Source of the DNA: Blattamonas nauphoetae
Taxonomy: Eukaryota > Preaxostyla > Oxymonadida
DNA length: 64,000 bases
Assembly (NCBI GenBank): GCA_033064195.1
Contig: JARBJD010000085.1
Location: 62,001 to 126,000, forward strand
Reading direction: 5' to 3'
A program made the translations under genes and the position numbers. Numbering within the stretch: position 1 is the stretch's first letter; every line of letters begins with the position of its first letter. This document shows positions 44,829-57,294 of the stretch, in pieces. The notes beneath the pieces were generated by a model, which saw only the letters and a program-made list of their open reading frames with translations, was not told the DNA's origin and ran no database searches.

Positions 44829-45459
44829 CCACTGTCTCCCAAGCGCAAATTGAGAAAGAAACGCGCTGATTCCCTACCTAATGCAAAAACTAAATCTGTT
44901 CAATCTTCGAATTCGAATCCACATTCGGATATTTCTTCACAATTCAGTTGTTGGCTGTTGTGTTGATGAATTGTCCAGCAGAGACAGCTTTTAGTGCCAC
45001 AACGCAATTCATGAATGGATGATTCCAACTGCTCGAGCCAATATGTTCGGGATCCAACTGTCTTTGAGATAACCATTCCTCGTGCTTTTCATCACTGTTG
45101 TGTTCATACTTGAACTGTTCGTGAACCTGTCAAGTACACGCTTTGCTTCATGATGTCTTCGTGATATTTGATGAAAAACAACTTCGATATGAGTCGGAAG
45201 ATGTGTCTGGCCACAATCTAAGTTCGACGTCAAAATCATCTCTGTGATCTTCCTAAACCAACACTACCTCTATTTCATTGCAACAAGATGATAAAGGACC
45301 CATTAGTTGATGATTAGATCCAAGAAACAAGTTTACTGTATCGCTGTCGGAGACAGGACACATATCAAATCACGGCCTCGTTGATACTGCCTTAATATTC
45401 GAGAATTTACGACTGTTCCATCTTTCAGTTCGTATTTTGGGCCACGTTTCAGCGTTATC
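44829..45459. other. intergenic region upstream of the beta-helix gene
   Basis: About 630 AT-rich bases; only one 76-codon ORF (minus, 45009-45239) without recognisable features. It must contain the promoter of the gene starting at 45460 and that of family 2 copy B. Confidence 0.4.
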
Positions 45460-48400
45460 ATGCAATTCTTCTGCCTCCTGTCAGTATTTCTGGCCAGGAC
45501 CACTTCGCATCATCACATCGGATCCCCACAATTACTACCGTTGCAGAAACTCCTCCCGCTGCAAAGAAACACTCCAAAGGTCAGTGAACTGAACACAAAA
45601 TCTAACATAGTGCTTCCTCATGGCCGATATCATGTGTCGAATTTTGAAATGACATCCACAGCCGTGAATTTGAATGGAAAGGAATCAACAATCTTTCCAT
45701 CATTTGTGACAGACGATGAAGATTTCTCAGAAGATTCCGTGTCGAACGGATTTTCGGATGAAAAGGAAGACAGACGGAATGAACTTTTCCGAATCACAAA
45801 TTCCACAACATGGATGTCTGAACTGACATTCGAATGTGGATCAGCTGGTTGGTCGATCGCAACGATTTGTGGATCTTGTGTTGGGATTGTTGGGAGTCGC
45901 GTGATCTCGAACTTGGAACGTGCGCCTTTTGTGATTGTTGGAGGAGATTGGGGGAAAAGCAGTTCGATCACGATTATTTCCAGCTCGCACACTTCATCGT
46001 GTTTTCCTTCACTTCCTCCTCTGACGGGCTTCGACCGATCTGATTGTTGGATGACACACAATCATGAATCATCCCAACTCCGAAGTGAAGTGTTGGTGAC
46101 TGGAAGTGATGTTGAAGTTTGTGATGCTTGCCTGATTGGTGGAACTGGCCCGCTGTTTGATTTTTCTCGATTGCCACGAACAACGATGGATCACTGTTCG
46201 ATCATGACAACACTCGCATCGACATCGCTTTTGAACACGACAAGCTCCTGTGGAAGGGAAAGTGTTGATTTGAAGGAAAGAGGAAGTGATTTTGGACATT
46301 CAGAGTCAGTTTCTCAAAAGATGATTGGGAGTTGTGTTTCATGCTGCACGAACCATCTTTATGGGACAGGGATTCGTGATGTGAATTTGGGAGGATCGGT
46401 TCTGTGCTCGAACACATCCTTCACACACTGCACAACAACCACAGAACATTTCAACGAACATCGCACAATTCGCACAGAAATCACAACCGCCGACACTCTC
46501 CACCTCTTCTCCCTCTGCACTTTCAAGGGATGCCCAGGCGCAAATGGCTCAGCACTGTATCTCTACCGAATCTCAGCCGATCTGGAGATTGCATCGTGCT
46601 CGTTCGAATCGTGTCAATCGAGCGGCGCTGGCGGGGCAATCTATTACCAACAGTCATCTGTGCAATCGTCGGTCGTCATCTCTTCGTCCTCCTTCGTCAA
46701 ATGTTCATCCAATTCTCTGTCTGGGGGATCACTCGAACTCCAGCAGATGCAATCACTCACCATTTCTGACTGCATGTTTCTTGAATCTCGAACAACCTGG
46801 TATGGGGGAGTCATTTACGTCTTTAAATGTGCTGCTGGAGTATCCAACCCTGTGTTGTCCAACTGTCTCTTCGACGATTGTTCGGCCACATTGGCACCGG
46901 TGGGTAGAGGCGGTGCCCTTTACTGTCAAAACTGTCCGTCCATCCGACTCGATTCTCTCCGATTCAGAGAGTGTGTGGCTGGGAAAGGGGAAGGGCACGA
47001 TCTGTTCTTCAGCTCGCCTTTACCCACACTCTCCCTCTCAACAGTGTCCAACTGCGATTCCACATCAACTCCAAAAGAGAATCGAATCTACCCAACATCA
47101 ATTGCAGAGGATGATGTTCTGCCAACTCCGACTCATTCAACAACCATCCTGTCACTCATCAATGAACCGGACACCTCGACGACAGCAGAGATTGTTGTGA
47201 CTTTGGACAAGACAGTGACAGGATCGCTTCTCGTTTTGGTTTCGAACTCGGAAGGGACAGCTCGGACAGATACAACAAAGGCACCAAACATTGGTCGAGT
47301 GTTGCTGTTCACAATCGATGAAACGAACATTGGACGATGCTCAGTGAGCACCGGAGAGACTAGTCTGCTCCAACTTCCTCTCGAAGAATACAAAGTCGTC
47401 ACTTCTTCATTCTCTGGGATTTTCTTCCTTCATCCCACATTCACATCTGCAGAGTGTGTTCTGGACGACAGCTGTACTCGTGCATTGTTGAATCTGGAAG
47501 GGTTCGATGTGGATGGTGAGTCATTCGAGCTGACACTTCAGAATGGATCGGCCTTCAATGCGACATTCTCAGACAACAAAGCAACGATTGACTTGGGAGT
47601 GATTGGAGAGGGTTCGAAATGGATGGAGAATCAAGTGTTTGTGATCACGAGTGGAAAGAAGACGGACGACGACTCGATTATTGTCTCAATCCCATCTCCG
47701 CTTTATTTCACGATTCCTGAAGCAGCTCGTCTGTGCGACATTGTGGTGAGTGTACTGAATCCAGCAAAGACCGAAGTGACACTATCGTTCTCATCTCGAC
47801 TTCTGAAACCCGAACATGACTACACAATCACGCTGGAATGGAAAGAAGGAAATGGGAGAGTTGTGATGGACGTGACAACAAACAGCGATGGACTGATTGC
47901 TGAACAGACAGTGACTCTTCATCCATCGAACGGAAATGAAGAAGAATTGAAGAACTCGATTGGATTTGGGGATGAATTCAAAGTGACTGATTTTTCCGCG
48001 AAAACAGGAGACGAAAGAGTATCGATTCAATTCTCTCCAATCTTCGTAACAATGCCAATCGAGCCAGTGCGAATCACTCTGGCATCGTGTACGACAAACG
48101 AGACAGACTGGACAGTTGTGTCTGTGGAAGGGTCGGGATTTGTGTTGGGTGAGTTCTACACAGTGTCTGTCTCTGGCCATCCGATTGGCTCTCTTTCACC
48201 TCCTCCATCGTCATTGCATGACACGTCGTTTGTGGTGATTGCATCGTCGTCAAACAACGCGATTTCGTCTGCTCTCCAACTGCATCCTGTCGAAGGAAGC
48301 GATCTGAAGTTTTCGTATTCGTATACGATTGTTGGGATTACAAATGGGACGGAGCCTGGAGTGGTGGACACTGTTGTGTTCGAGACTCAAGATGACATTC

Positions 48401-49326
48401 CGCGAAATGAAGCACTGATCACGAGAATCGAAGTTGTTCCCGCGAGTTCGCTGAACACAACGATCGTGATTGAAGTTTCTGGATCGAATCTGCCGACTGG
48501 AACAAGTGGACAGCTGACGCTGGTTGATTCATTCTTTTTCGCTGTGTCGTTCAGTTCGTCATCGTTTGGTCGAAGTACTGTGATCGCACTTGGATTGAGT
48601 GGTTCTCTCGGATTTGGGTCAGACTATGAGATCAAAACACTCGAAGACTCGATCAAGCAGACCATCCCAATCCCAGAAACGAGGATCACAACACCACCAA
48701 AACCATCAAAATTGTCGTTGTGTGTCTGTGGGAATGAAGAGAGGGCAGGAATGGACATGAATGGAGCTGATCCAGAATCGTGTTCCGCAATCAAATCAGC
48801 GTGGAACACAGCGACTTCTCTCGGAATATTGGACACCACAATGCGTGTTGTCGACTCGGCTGACCTCTCTTCTCCTCTCATCGTCACTCATCGCGTCCCA
48901 TTCACTCTGATTTCGTTTCAGGCAGAACCAGCCACCCTTCGAGCCAGCCCATCCTCGTCCCAACAATCATCAACCCTCGTGTCAGTGGAGGAGGGAGGAT
49001 TGTGCAGACTGACACTACTCTCAATCACAGCCGACTTGTCTGTCTCGACATTCAAACTTGTGTCAGTCTCGAAAGGGACGGTTGTGATTCGAAGCTGTTC
49101 GATTGAAGGAACACGACAAAGCGAGATGAACAGCGAGGATGGATCGATTTGTGGATGGTCGAGAGGATTGATTGAACTGATCGAGACAGACACGGAGCTG
49201 AATGGCGTGACGATGAAAGAGATTGTGGTGGGAGGGATCTGGATGCAAGGAGGGAAGCTGACCATCACAAAAAGCGAATTCTCTCAAAACGGACCATCCA
49301 TTGCCGACTTCCCCTCTGCTCGACAG
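45460..49326 (+). CDS. beta-helix surface protein with kinase-like tail, segment 1 (signal peptide and ectodomain)
   Basis: The ATG at 45460 is followed by a signal peptide (MQFFCLLSVFLARTTS) and a 1289-codon open frame. The N-terminal third holds beta-helix coils: SGAGGAIYYQQSSVQSSVVI, SGGSLELQQMQSLTISDCMF, and GRGGALYCQNCPSIRLDSLR. The middle has repeated beta-sandwich-like modules (EIVVTLDKTVTGSLLVLVSN; several EVTLSFSSRLLKPEHDY-type units). The C-terminal part returns to beta-helix style up to FSQNGPSIADFPSARQ. The architecture implies a secreted, membrane-anchored ectodomain. The frame is interrupted after CAG at 49326 and resumes at 53742. The complete gene would comprise 45460-49326, 53742-54134, 57295-57816 and 58681-59220. 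Confidence 0.85.
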
Positions 49327-52300
49327 GTGTTCCCTCCGCTCACACCATAACCAAACCAGGGCCATCAACTGTTGAGTCTAACAACGGGGAAGTGGAAGAA
49401 TGGGTGGCCCGATCAAACTACACAAACAAACTACTAAGAGTTTTACAGCAAGTTTACCGAGACTATTTTCGTCCTTCCTCAAAAATAAGCTTCTAGTTCC
49501 TGTATTTTCAACGAATGCGTGGTTGAATCCATCGTTTTGATTCACCAATTGTCCCGATGACAGCCGACAAGAAACGAGTCCTCCAGGAGAAAGACAAAAC
49601 TAACTTTGTCAGCACTCAAGACAGTGCTAGTGACAAGAATCAAAATTGTAGAATTCATCACGGAAGTCATCAATTTGAGCCTCGACAAAAACACCAGTGA
49701 CCATTCTTCAGAAGTCACTGGATCGATCATGTTATACAACAGGCTTCAAGTGCACTCAAGATAGTGCCAACAACATCTCAACAAGTACTACTGTTTTTGG
49801 GACGAAAGGAACAACGCATCACAACCACGAACAAATGATTCAACGAAGATGGACGAAAATACTACTCGGAGCAACAAAAGATGAAGAACAAATCAATGAC
49901 GATTCAATACATTAGTTCAATCATGTTCATATGACAACAACGACGGGGTAAATGAATACAGACTCGTCCGGATGCGATCAACAACAACAGCGTCAACCTC
50001 AGATTGTACAAGGAATTTGAAGGAAAACATATCTACAGCAGCAAACAGACCGCAGCGAGTGTATATGACGAGGGGATCGACTGATATCAGATTCCAGACG
50101 ACGCATCCGCCGACGCGAAGCAATGTGTCTTCCAGACACAGTTGACTTAGGGTGAAGTCACCTCCATCCAGTAAAGTGGAGTACGTCACAAATATCCCGA
50201 TTCGGCAGGGTTCAGTCACCACATGATGACGTCCTTTCGATCCATCCAATTTGGGTTGAAGAACCTTACAGGATTCCGGAAACGTGCAGCAGCATCCTTC
50301 TTTCGAACAAGAGCAATTGATATACAGTTAACAACGCACAGACGTGATAGTTTCTCTACGACACGACAACACAAGTGTTTGCCAGTCAGATCCAGAAAGC
50401 TTAAGATCACATCAATACTCTCCTCGAAAAGCTGCAATCATCTCGAACAGGTTATCATATATCAAGATATTGTACAGAAATCGTCCAAACGGCGATGAAG
50501 TCAGGCGAACACCCTGGGAGCTCCATTTCCGAGTTACCTCGATTAACTCGCAATTCCCCACACTTTCACAGCATCATTTCTCAATACAAGCATCGTTGGT
50601 GTCGGAATATCCCAGTGCCCGATCGAAGAGTGGGCTCATCAAGAAACTGTCAAGGGACAAAACTACCGCCTCATGAAATGGATAGTGTTCGTTCCAATAC
50701 CAAAATGTCATGTCAGAATTCGTTGTAATGACTAAAAATGACGGAACACTGTCAATCATTCCATACCCGTTCCACAATTCGCGTCTTCCAAACATCCAAC
50801 GAAACAATCAATAAACTCGAATGGTTGCACATTATTCGAACAAATATTTGGTGCGATACGTCGAAAAGTTCAGTCTCGACGGAAGGGTCCATTTGAAGTG
50901 CACAGATCACTCAGTTCAGTCTCACCACATTCTCATACGCTGTACTTCAGCCTTCTTGCCAGATCAAGAACGTACTGAGTTTGACCCATGAATTATCGCA
51001 GTTTTCGAGAGCATATCTTGTTGTTCAAGCGTTATCACTTGTGAACTCTTGTTCCCAATACGAATAGAAAATGTGGAGATTGTTGACATCCTCCTTGGCC
51101 ACAACAAGGCCTTCGATCTCCGAAAGAATCTCACAATGACGGTCTCAAGCCACCCGTAGTGCAATTGGACGGATCATTCAGCAGGTGAGATCTGGGTTTG
51201 GGCGCATTGTCGAAGAACCGAGGCAAAACGCTCGTAACTCTGAATTGTTAAGACGATGTCCTGAGTGGAAAAGATGTGTAGATCGCTCACGGCTGGGAGA
51301 TTAACACCTCAAGTTCAGAAATCGTCGACGACGATCATTTGTCGTCTCTGGCATCGGAATGGGCAAGTGTCAAGATATGGTTTCTCTGAGCCACTACACC
51401 ATCAAAGGAATTGGCACAAGACATTCACCAATGAATAGCATGAAACAATGAGCACGAAAGTGATGGACATCCACATCACAGTTGGAAACGGCAGAGATGG
51501 ATATATTGGAGTTGCCTGATTGCCTTTCACGGCGACTTGCGCTTCCGACAGCTGCGCAAATCACCTCTCAACCATGCTCAATGATGGGAGGAGGACCAGA
51601 CCAAGAGCAGAACGATTGTGAGAGTCAGCCACAACCACATCAATACGACGAGTGGAAGCACCCTATTCAGATTCAAAAGTTCAGCTTCGACTCCTCCAGA
51701 TACGGGGGAGTTGACCAAGTATGATTGTTGCCACCCCAACAACGGACTCAACGGATACGTTTGGATCACTCAATCTCCAATTCAGTAGCGTCAAAGTCGA
51801 GATCAAATCAAATGATGAGAAGTAGTCGTCCACCAAGTAACAGTTAGTGGGCAGCAATCTCATTGGTGATGTGTCTGAGCTGAACACATTCTTTCCCTTC
51901 ATGGTTGCTCCTTCCGCTTTCGTTAGCTGAATCGAGTATGAAGAGGAACAAGGCTTCGCGCACACCTAATTCAACCACAGACATGAGGCATGAACAGCTG
52001 CTGACTCCACTGCTGATGAATAAGATTCCGTCGCCTCAGGCGGATGATGGACAGTCTCAGAATTGACCAAGCAACTGTGCCATCTCTCGTCCTCTACAAT
52101 TACGCACCTGAAATGGAGAAGAACACTCCACACCAACGACAGACGGTGATTGATCATAAGTCACATCGATTGAAAGAATACAAAAGCAAGGCGTCGTCTA
52201 ACTTCGAGGCAGTCATCGACTATTCAATCAGCTAGACACTTCTCAACTGTACGCAACGGCTCAATTTCAAAACCAGGCGTGGTGGGAGGAGAGAAAGAAG

Positions 52301-52690
52301 ATCATTCTTCGTGAAGCATGAAGAAGAGGTGAATATCATCGCATTCAGGATGAATATTAGGCACAATATGTTCATTTGTATCCCACACGAATGGCTTAAC
52401 TCAGACGACAACCCGGTAGTCGTGAAGCGTTCGAATCAAGAGATCGTTGCAACGAGTCCATCGCGATCCCATCGATTGTTCGTTCGACAATCAAATGTTC
52501 ATCAAGACGAGAAGGAGATGGAAGAGGCATCAATGCTGAAATGATCATCGTACAGTCGGGCGGTGATGCATCTCATGTGTTCATCAGAAAGTGTTTAAAG
52601 CAGAGGTTGCGGTGGATGGACAGGTGAGGAAAGAAGGAAAGACATTCACCTCGGTGATGGATGAAGTTGGAACCAAGTCCGAAAGAGATG

Positions 52691-52880
52691 ACCAGATTCG
52701 CTTCAAGATAAGCGGCAGAGTGTTCACCAGATTCGCTTCAAGATAAGCGGCAGAGTGTTCACCAGATTCGCTTCAAGATAAGCGGCAGAGTGTTCACCAG
52801 ATTCGCTTCAAGATAAGCGGCAGAGTGTTCACCAGATTCGCTTCAAGATAAGCGGCAGAGTGTTCACCAGATTCGCCTTC
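52691..52880 (+). repeat. 35-bp tandem repeat, five full copies plus one partial
   Basis: Five identical units begin ACCAGATTCGCTTCAAGATA at 52691, 52726, 52761, 52796 and 52831, with a partial sixth at 52866. Each holds a CGCTT-CAAGAT-AAGCG stem-loop. A diverged single copy (CGCTTCAAGATGAGCGG) lies near 53080. Confidence 0.9.
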
Positions 52881-53128
52881 TGTTTAAGAATGGCTGGAGT
52901 GCGTCACACGGAGGGTGGACGTCGAACAGAGGGATAAGAAAGGGCATCCAGTTGTGCCAAGCGAGGCATCAGGGTATTCACCCTGTTCGCCTCCTCATCA
53001 GCGGGGGGTTTGAGTTTGTGACAAGAGGAACAAGGTAGGGGATGGAAGACAGGAAGCAACAAATTGTTGCTGTTCGCTTCAAGATGAGCGGAACAACAGT
53101 CTCCCTAAAACTACAACAGCTGGTGACA

Positions 53129-53142
53129 GCCCCTTCGGGGGC
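53129..53142 (+). other. perfect UUCG-loop hairpin
   Basis: GCCCC-TTCG-GGGGC forms a five-pair stem closed by a TTCG loop, a very stable RNA hairpin if transcribed. It lies about 100 bp from the right TIR of the 3.96 kb element. Function unknown. Confidence 0.6.
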
Positions 53143-53283
53143 ACGGCCATATTGACTAAAGGACAGATCAAGGACCTCTCTTTTCTTTTCTCATTCTTCG
53201 AATCCTGTTTTAGCAGATCTCCTTTCAATACTCAACAGTTGATGGCCCTGGTTTGGTTATGGTGTGAGCGGAGGGAACACCTT

Positions 53284-53740
53284 TTAACCAAACCAGTGCC
53301 CATCAACATGGGCATCTGCCACACAACTGTTGAGGGACAAGCCTCGAGGACATCTCGGCTTGTGCTGCGGTAGAGGCAGCCCGCTCTTCCGTCAGCGGAA
53401 TCGAGCTTGCGCAGTAGAGGCGCATTTATTTGAAACCCTTTGGTGTTTTCATTTCAATCGTTCTTTTGAACCTCTCCTATTTTCTCCAGTTTTTCTTCCC
53501 CGGTGGGGCTTTTCTGGAGCAGTGGGGAAAGATACCCACATTTTTTTGACCCATCAACGGCCCCCACTTGGGCAGAACTGACACTGTGGCCCTTGAGCCC
53601 CTTGTCGGGAATCTTTAGCTTGTTTTAACAGGACAGACAAAATGGTTTATTCGTTTGTTTGTTCGGGTGGATCGGGCCACCCATTCTTCCACTTCCCCGT
53701 TGTTAGACTCAACAGTTGATGGGCACTGGTTTGGTTAAAA
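53284..53740. mobile_element. 457-bp TIR element abutting the 3.96 kb element
   Basis: It begins TTTTAACCAAACCAGTGCCC and ends with the inverse at 53740. Past the first 25 bp, its right arm matches the left arm of the neighbouring element for about 75 bp (AACAACGGGGAAGTGGAAGA, GGGTGGCCCGATC), so the two are relatives. It is non-coding. It contains AGCTTGCGCAGT followed by GAGGCGCATTTATT at 53405-53435, reminiscent of parts of U4 snRNA. Confidence 0.7.
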
Positions 53741-53741
53741 G

Positions 53742-54134
53742 AACATCCACTGCGAGGGAGAGGGAAGAATTGTGATGGACAGCCTGGCGAAGGGTGATGG
53801 GACAAAGAATTCCCCCTCTGCTTGGTTGGATGTGTCGGAATGCTCAGTCGAAGGAGATGACGACATTGCTCGTTCTCCGCTCTTCGTGCCAACACTGAAC
53901 TCGGCGGAATCGACAGTTGAGACAGACAAGAGTGGGGGACAGACAGTGAAAGTGGTTGGGAAGACACTGATGCCGTGTGGACTGTTGTTGGAAGTGTTTG
54001 AGTGGGACTCGTCGAAGAGTGTGGAAGGGAAAAGCGAGCTTGTTGATCTGTCAATATCAACAGCGACCCATTGGAACGAAACCGAAATCATGATTCCATT
54101 CGCTGCGGCAGATGTTGCAGAACTGAACAGAAAG
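53742..54134 (+). CDS. beta-helix/kinase-like gene, segment 2
   Basis: The same gene resumes in the correct phase (NIHCEGEGRIVMDSL directly after PSARQ). It continues with SAWLDVSECSVEGDDDIARS, FVPTLNSAESTV, GKTLMPCGLLLEVFEWD and FAAADVAELNRK. This matches the family's membrane-proximal region. It is cut again after ELNRK at 54134; the next in-frame codons TTGGCCTGTTAA belong to inserted DNA or a junction. Confidence 0.8.
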
Positions 54135-57100
54135 TTGGCCTGTTAAGCTGTGTCCAGTCGAGGTGGGATTGTCCAGTCCAATGTCCAGTCTCCTATTTGG
54201 GCGATGAGAGATCTGACCCATGATATTGGTTATTTGGCTCCGAACATATTTTCTCCGCAGGGATTGTTAAATGAACGATTTGTCGTTGTGTACATGAAAT
54301 GCACCCCAAATAAAACCAATTGAAAGAAAAAGATATTTCAGTTTACAACTTTGCGAGGATCTGTACTGTTGATGTGAGATCTCGTATTCTTGCTGATATC
54401 TTGTTAGTTGGGCCGATATGTTCCTTTCCTCCCATGAATATAAAAACGCCGCTGCAGTTTATTCATTCTTATCTTTGTTGTGAACGACGTGCTGGGCAGC
54501 CACAATCGTAACATGTGCAATGAGGAGTGATGCAGATAACCAACACGGGGAAAGAACTGGAATGAGAGAGAAGAAAATGAATGAGGCATGCGGAATGACA
54601 AACAAGAGAAATGTGGACATCCGGAGGTGTCAACAACAATCTCGTTCAAAAAGACATACTGACCCGACCATCAACCACAGAGGTGAAGAGAATCATCATC
54701 GACACTGAGTTTCCCGAAGTTAGAAGAGTTGTGCCGCAGTAACCCAACTCCTTGGAGAAATAGTTCGATGAGTCACAGACAGCCTTTTTTGATTCCGCCA
54801 AGACAGTTACGCGGTACTTCTCTGATGAATTGGTTCGAGCACACACAGCGTTGATACTTGTGGAGATGAGGGCTTGGGTGTGGTTGAGAGTGGACCTAAA
54901 CATGATACCAAGAATCATCACAATTGCTGTGAATATCCGTCAAGGTATCCAGAATACAAATTCTTGCATTTGACTGCAATTCTTTGGAAATATGCGGATG
55001 ATTCCAAACAGGAGCAGAGGCGTGTCCAGAACACAATCAATGGTGATCGAGCAGGTCAGCGCTCACCAATGCGTTTGGACAAATATATCTGGAAGATGAG
55101 GAAAAACATGAAAGAGAACATACTGTAGAGGATGAATCTGTGCATACGAGCAGTAGAGATTCATATTCCAATGAAAAAGAACTCATTCCCCCACATTGTG
55201 AGGAGTCATCATGCAATGAATCTCAGTTGCTATGAGAAGAGAAGAATTGAAAGAATGAGCAGAAGAAGCAAACAAACATTGATTAAGACAACAGGGAAGA
55301 TATAAATGATCACACAGATCATCCCAACGATTGACATAGCCGCAGAAGCGACCTGAATACAGAGAATATCGGATTCCACATCATAAATTGAAGAAACTCA
55401 AGTAAGTTGATCTCACCAGTGAAAAAGTCACGTATCATCGAGGCAGAACTTTGAGGAAAGGATGCGAAACGAAGGCTGGAACAGAAAGGAATAAAAGAAG
55501 AATTTAGAATGAGAAATTCACACATTTGAGTTCAAGCATAGAGATTCGATGGTGATATCAATCGTGGGGTGAGAGATGTTGTGTCTGGGGAAGAATGAAT
55601 GAATTCTAGATCTGTTGACTTTGCGTCGCGATTTATGACCCCACGGTATTTCAAAACCGAGACGAAGTCGCCTAGTATTCAAAAAAAGTGAGAGAGACAT
55701 GTGAACATCAAACCGTAATTGAGATGAGGATGTAACTCAATCCCTTAATAGGTGTCGATTGGACAGTCCAGGACTGGACAGTCCATTGGACTGTCCAATT
55801 TTGCCGACTCGTCAAAACCTCAATAAACGGGATGCACTAATTGTGTAGACTTCAGAAAAAAAATTTCAGCGAAATGTCCAGTCACGTCCAATGACGTCCA
55901 ATGGTGGGTGGATCAAGTCGAGATTCACACTTGGCTAAATATGATCAAATTATCTCCATTTCGCTATTTCTTAAGTGATTATTGTCATTTCTTTGTGAAA
56001 ATGATTGAATGAGTGAATTGAGGATGAGAGAAGCAAGTCTAAAAATGAATGTCCAATAGAGGTCGATTGTCCAGTCCAACATTGGCAACGTCCAATCCAA
56101 TTAACATGCCAATCCCAAGAAAGTATCCCCTCGCCAATAGGCACACCTACATCCTTTTCTAATCATGACGACCTTCAATCAAGATCATGAGAAGAAAGAA
56201 TAACCATCAAGCCGTCCCCCACAATATCACTGCCTTTGACATTTTCATACACTCATTGACATCCTCCTCAATTCTTTTTTCAATATTAATCTGTTAACTC
56301 AAAACAGTTTGCGATCAACCCTAACATCGGTTTAAATTGCACATTGCGTGTGATCGTGTTCACACTGATGATTTTTCACACTTACTTCTTCTCTTTACGC
56401 AAGATTTATTTTGTCCTAAATCGTTTCCCCAGAACCACAACCATTGGTTATTTCAGAAAAAATGTATATACACACAATGAATGGAAATGCCCGACAATAC
56501 TCACTCTGGGAAGAAAGTTTGCATTTGGGCCGGATTGTAGGAACAGTTCATGGGACAGAGACACCAGGAGACGGGTATCTCATATATGAACGTTTCGGGT
56601 ATTGTTCAATGTTACTGTTCTGTGGGATCTTCAGAATCGGAAGCCGACTTTTCGGGACAATCGGATCTCTCAGATTCTGGGTGGGGACCCTCGCCCGTTT
56701 GTCTCCAGCGGCGACGGTGAGAAGCGGTTGGGCTCGGATGCATCGCTGGAACACGGGGCATGTTCAGGAGCGACAGAGAAGGAATCCGGAGTGAGGTGTG
56801 GTCTTCTCCGTCCTCGTTCAGAGCGATGAAAGGCGAGTGGCTTCCTGCTGTTGGTGGAGGAATGGTGAACAGACGAGGGCGTGGCATTTCGTTGATGCTT
56901 GATTGAGAAATCTGGGCGGATCCGAACGGGGTGAACCCAGTGTTGGAGAGTGTGGGACGCACTGGTGTTGAGACTGAACTGCCGAAAGACGCTGTTGGAA
57001 CATCTTGTTGCTGGGCACCCAGAAACCCATCGGCAAACATGTGCGGGCTGTCCAGAGACGAGAAGTGTGGGATTCCGAGCATCGATGGCGATCCAGTCAG

Positions 57101-57294
57101 GGTGAGATCTCCAAGGAGGGAGTGCTGAGCGGTGTCAGGCGTGGTGATAGACAGCTCGTCGGGCATTTGTGAGTCGAATGTCGGCGTCATGAACGAACGT
57201 GGAGTGTCGATAAAACCCGAAGAGAAGCTGTTGCGAAGGTGGGACGGCGGAGTCGACTGGAATGGCTGGAGATGTTGCCGAACTGAACAGAAAG
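54135..57294. mobile_element. 3.16 kb insertion of unknown class within the beta-helix gene
   Basis: Host sequence GAACTGAACAGAAAG is present on both sides, as part of a ~27-bp imperfect direct repeat (54111-54137 and 57271-57297, three differences), and the gene continues in frame after the second copy. No convincing TIRs were found. The left portion (54150-56100) has clusters of GTCCAGTCC/GTCCAAT motifs. The middle holds AT-rich DNA with frame-broken minus-strand ORFs, and the right portion holds a minus-strand ORF (56612-57262). It could be a composite of several insertions or a rearrangement between paralogs. Confidence 0.5.
56612..57262 (-). pseudogene. Ser/Pro-rich ORF fragment of unknown origin inside the insertion
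   Basis: The minus strand is open for about 217 codons across this region (FIDTPRSFMTPTFDSQMPDE, GDLTLTGSPSMLGIPHFSSL, SLRIPSLSLLNMPRVPAM, ending ASDSEDPTEQ). Composition is that of a disordered, possibly phosphorylated tail, with GC content of host genes rather than of the AT-rich flank. There is no start of its own: upstream it merges into antisense of the beta-helix gene. It is probably a captured or rearranged 3' end of a host gene. Confidence 0.4.

Larger units (their letters stand above)
49326..53283. mobile_element. 3.96 kb element with 53-bp TIRs (class not determined)
   Basis: It starts GGTGTTCCCTCCGCTCACAC at 49326-49327 and ends with the inverse at 53283; the match extends 53 bp without visible mismatch. 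The interior shows only short frame-broken ORFs, most coding-like on the minus strand (50437-49917, 51965-51681), and no recognised transposase. A 35-bp tandem array (52691-52880) and small hairpins lie near the right end. It directly abuts a second element (53284-53740) with related subterminal sequence. No clear target duplication was found. Confidence 0.7.

Noticed and set aside
53129-53200. Possible U6 snRNA (TTCG hairpin followed by an ATATTGACTAAAGG stretch)
   Set aside because: No ACAGAGA box or AGC triad follows, so the resemblance stops at the 5' hairpin.
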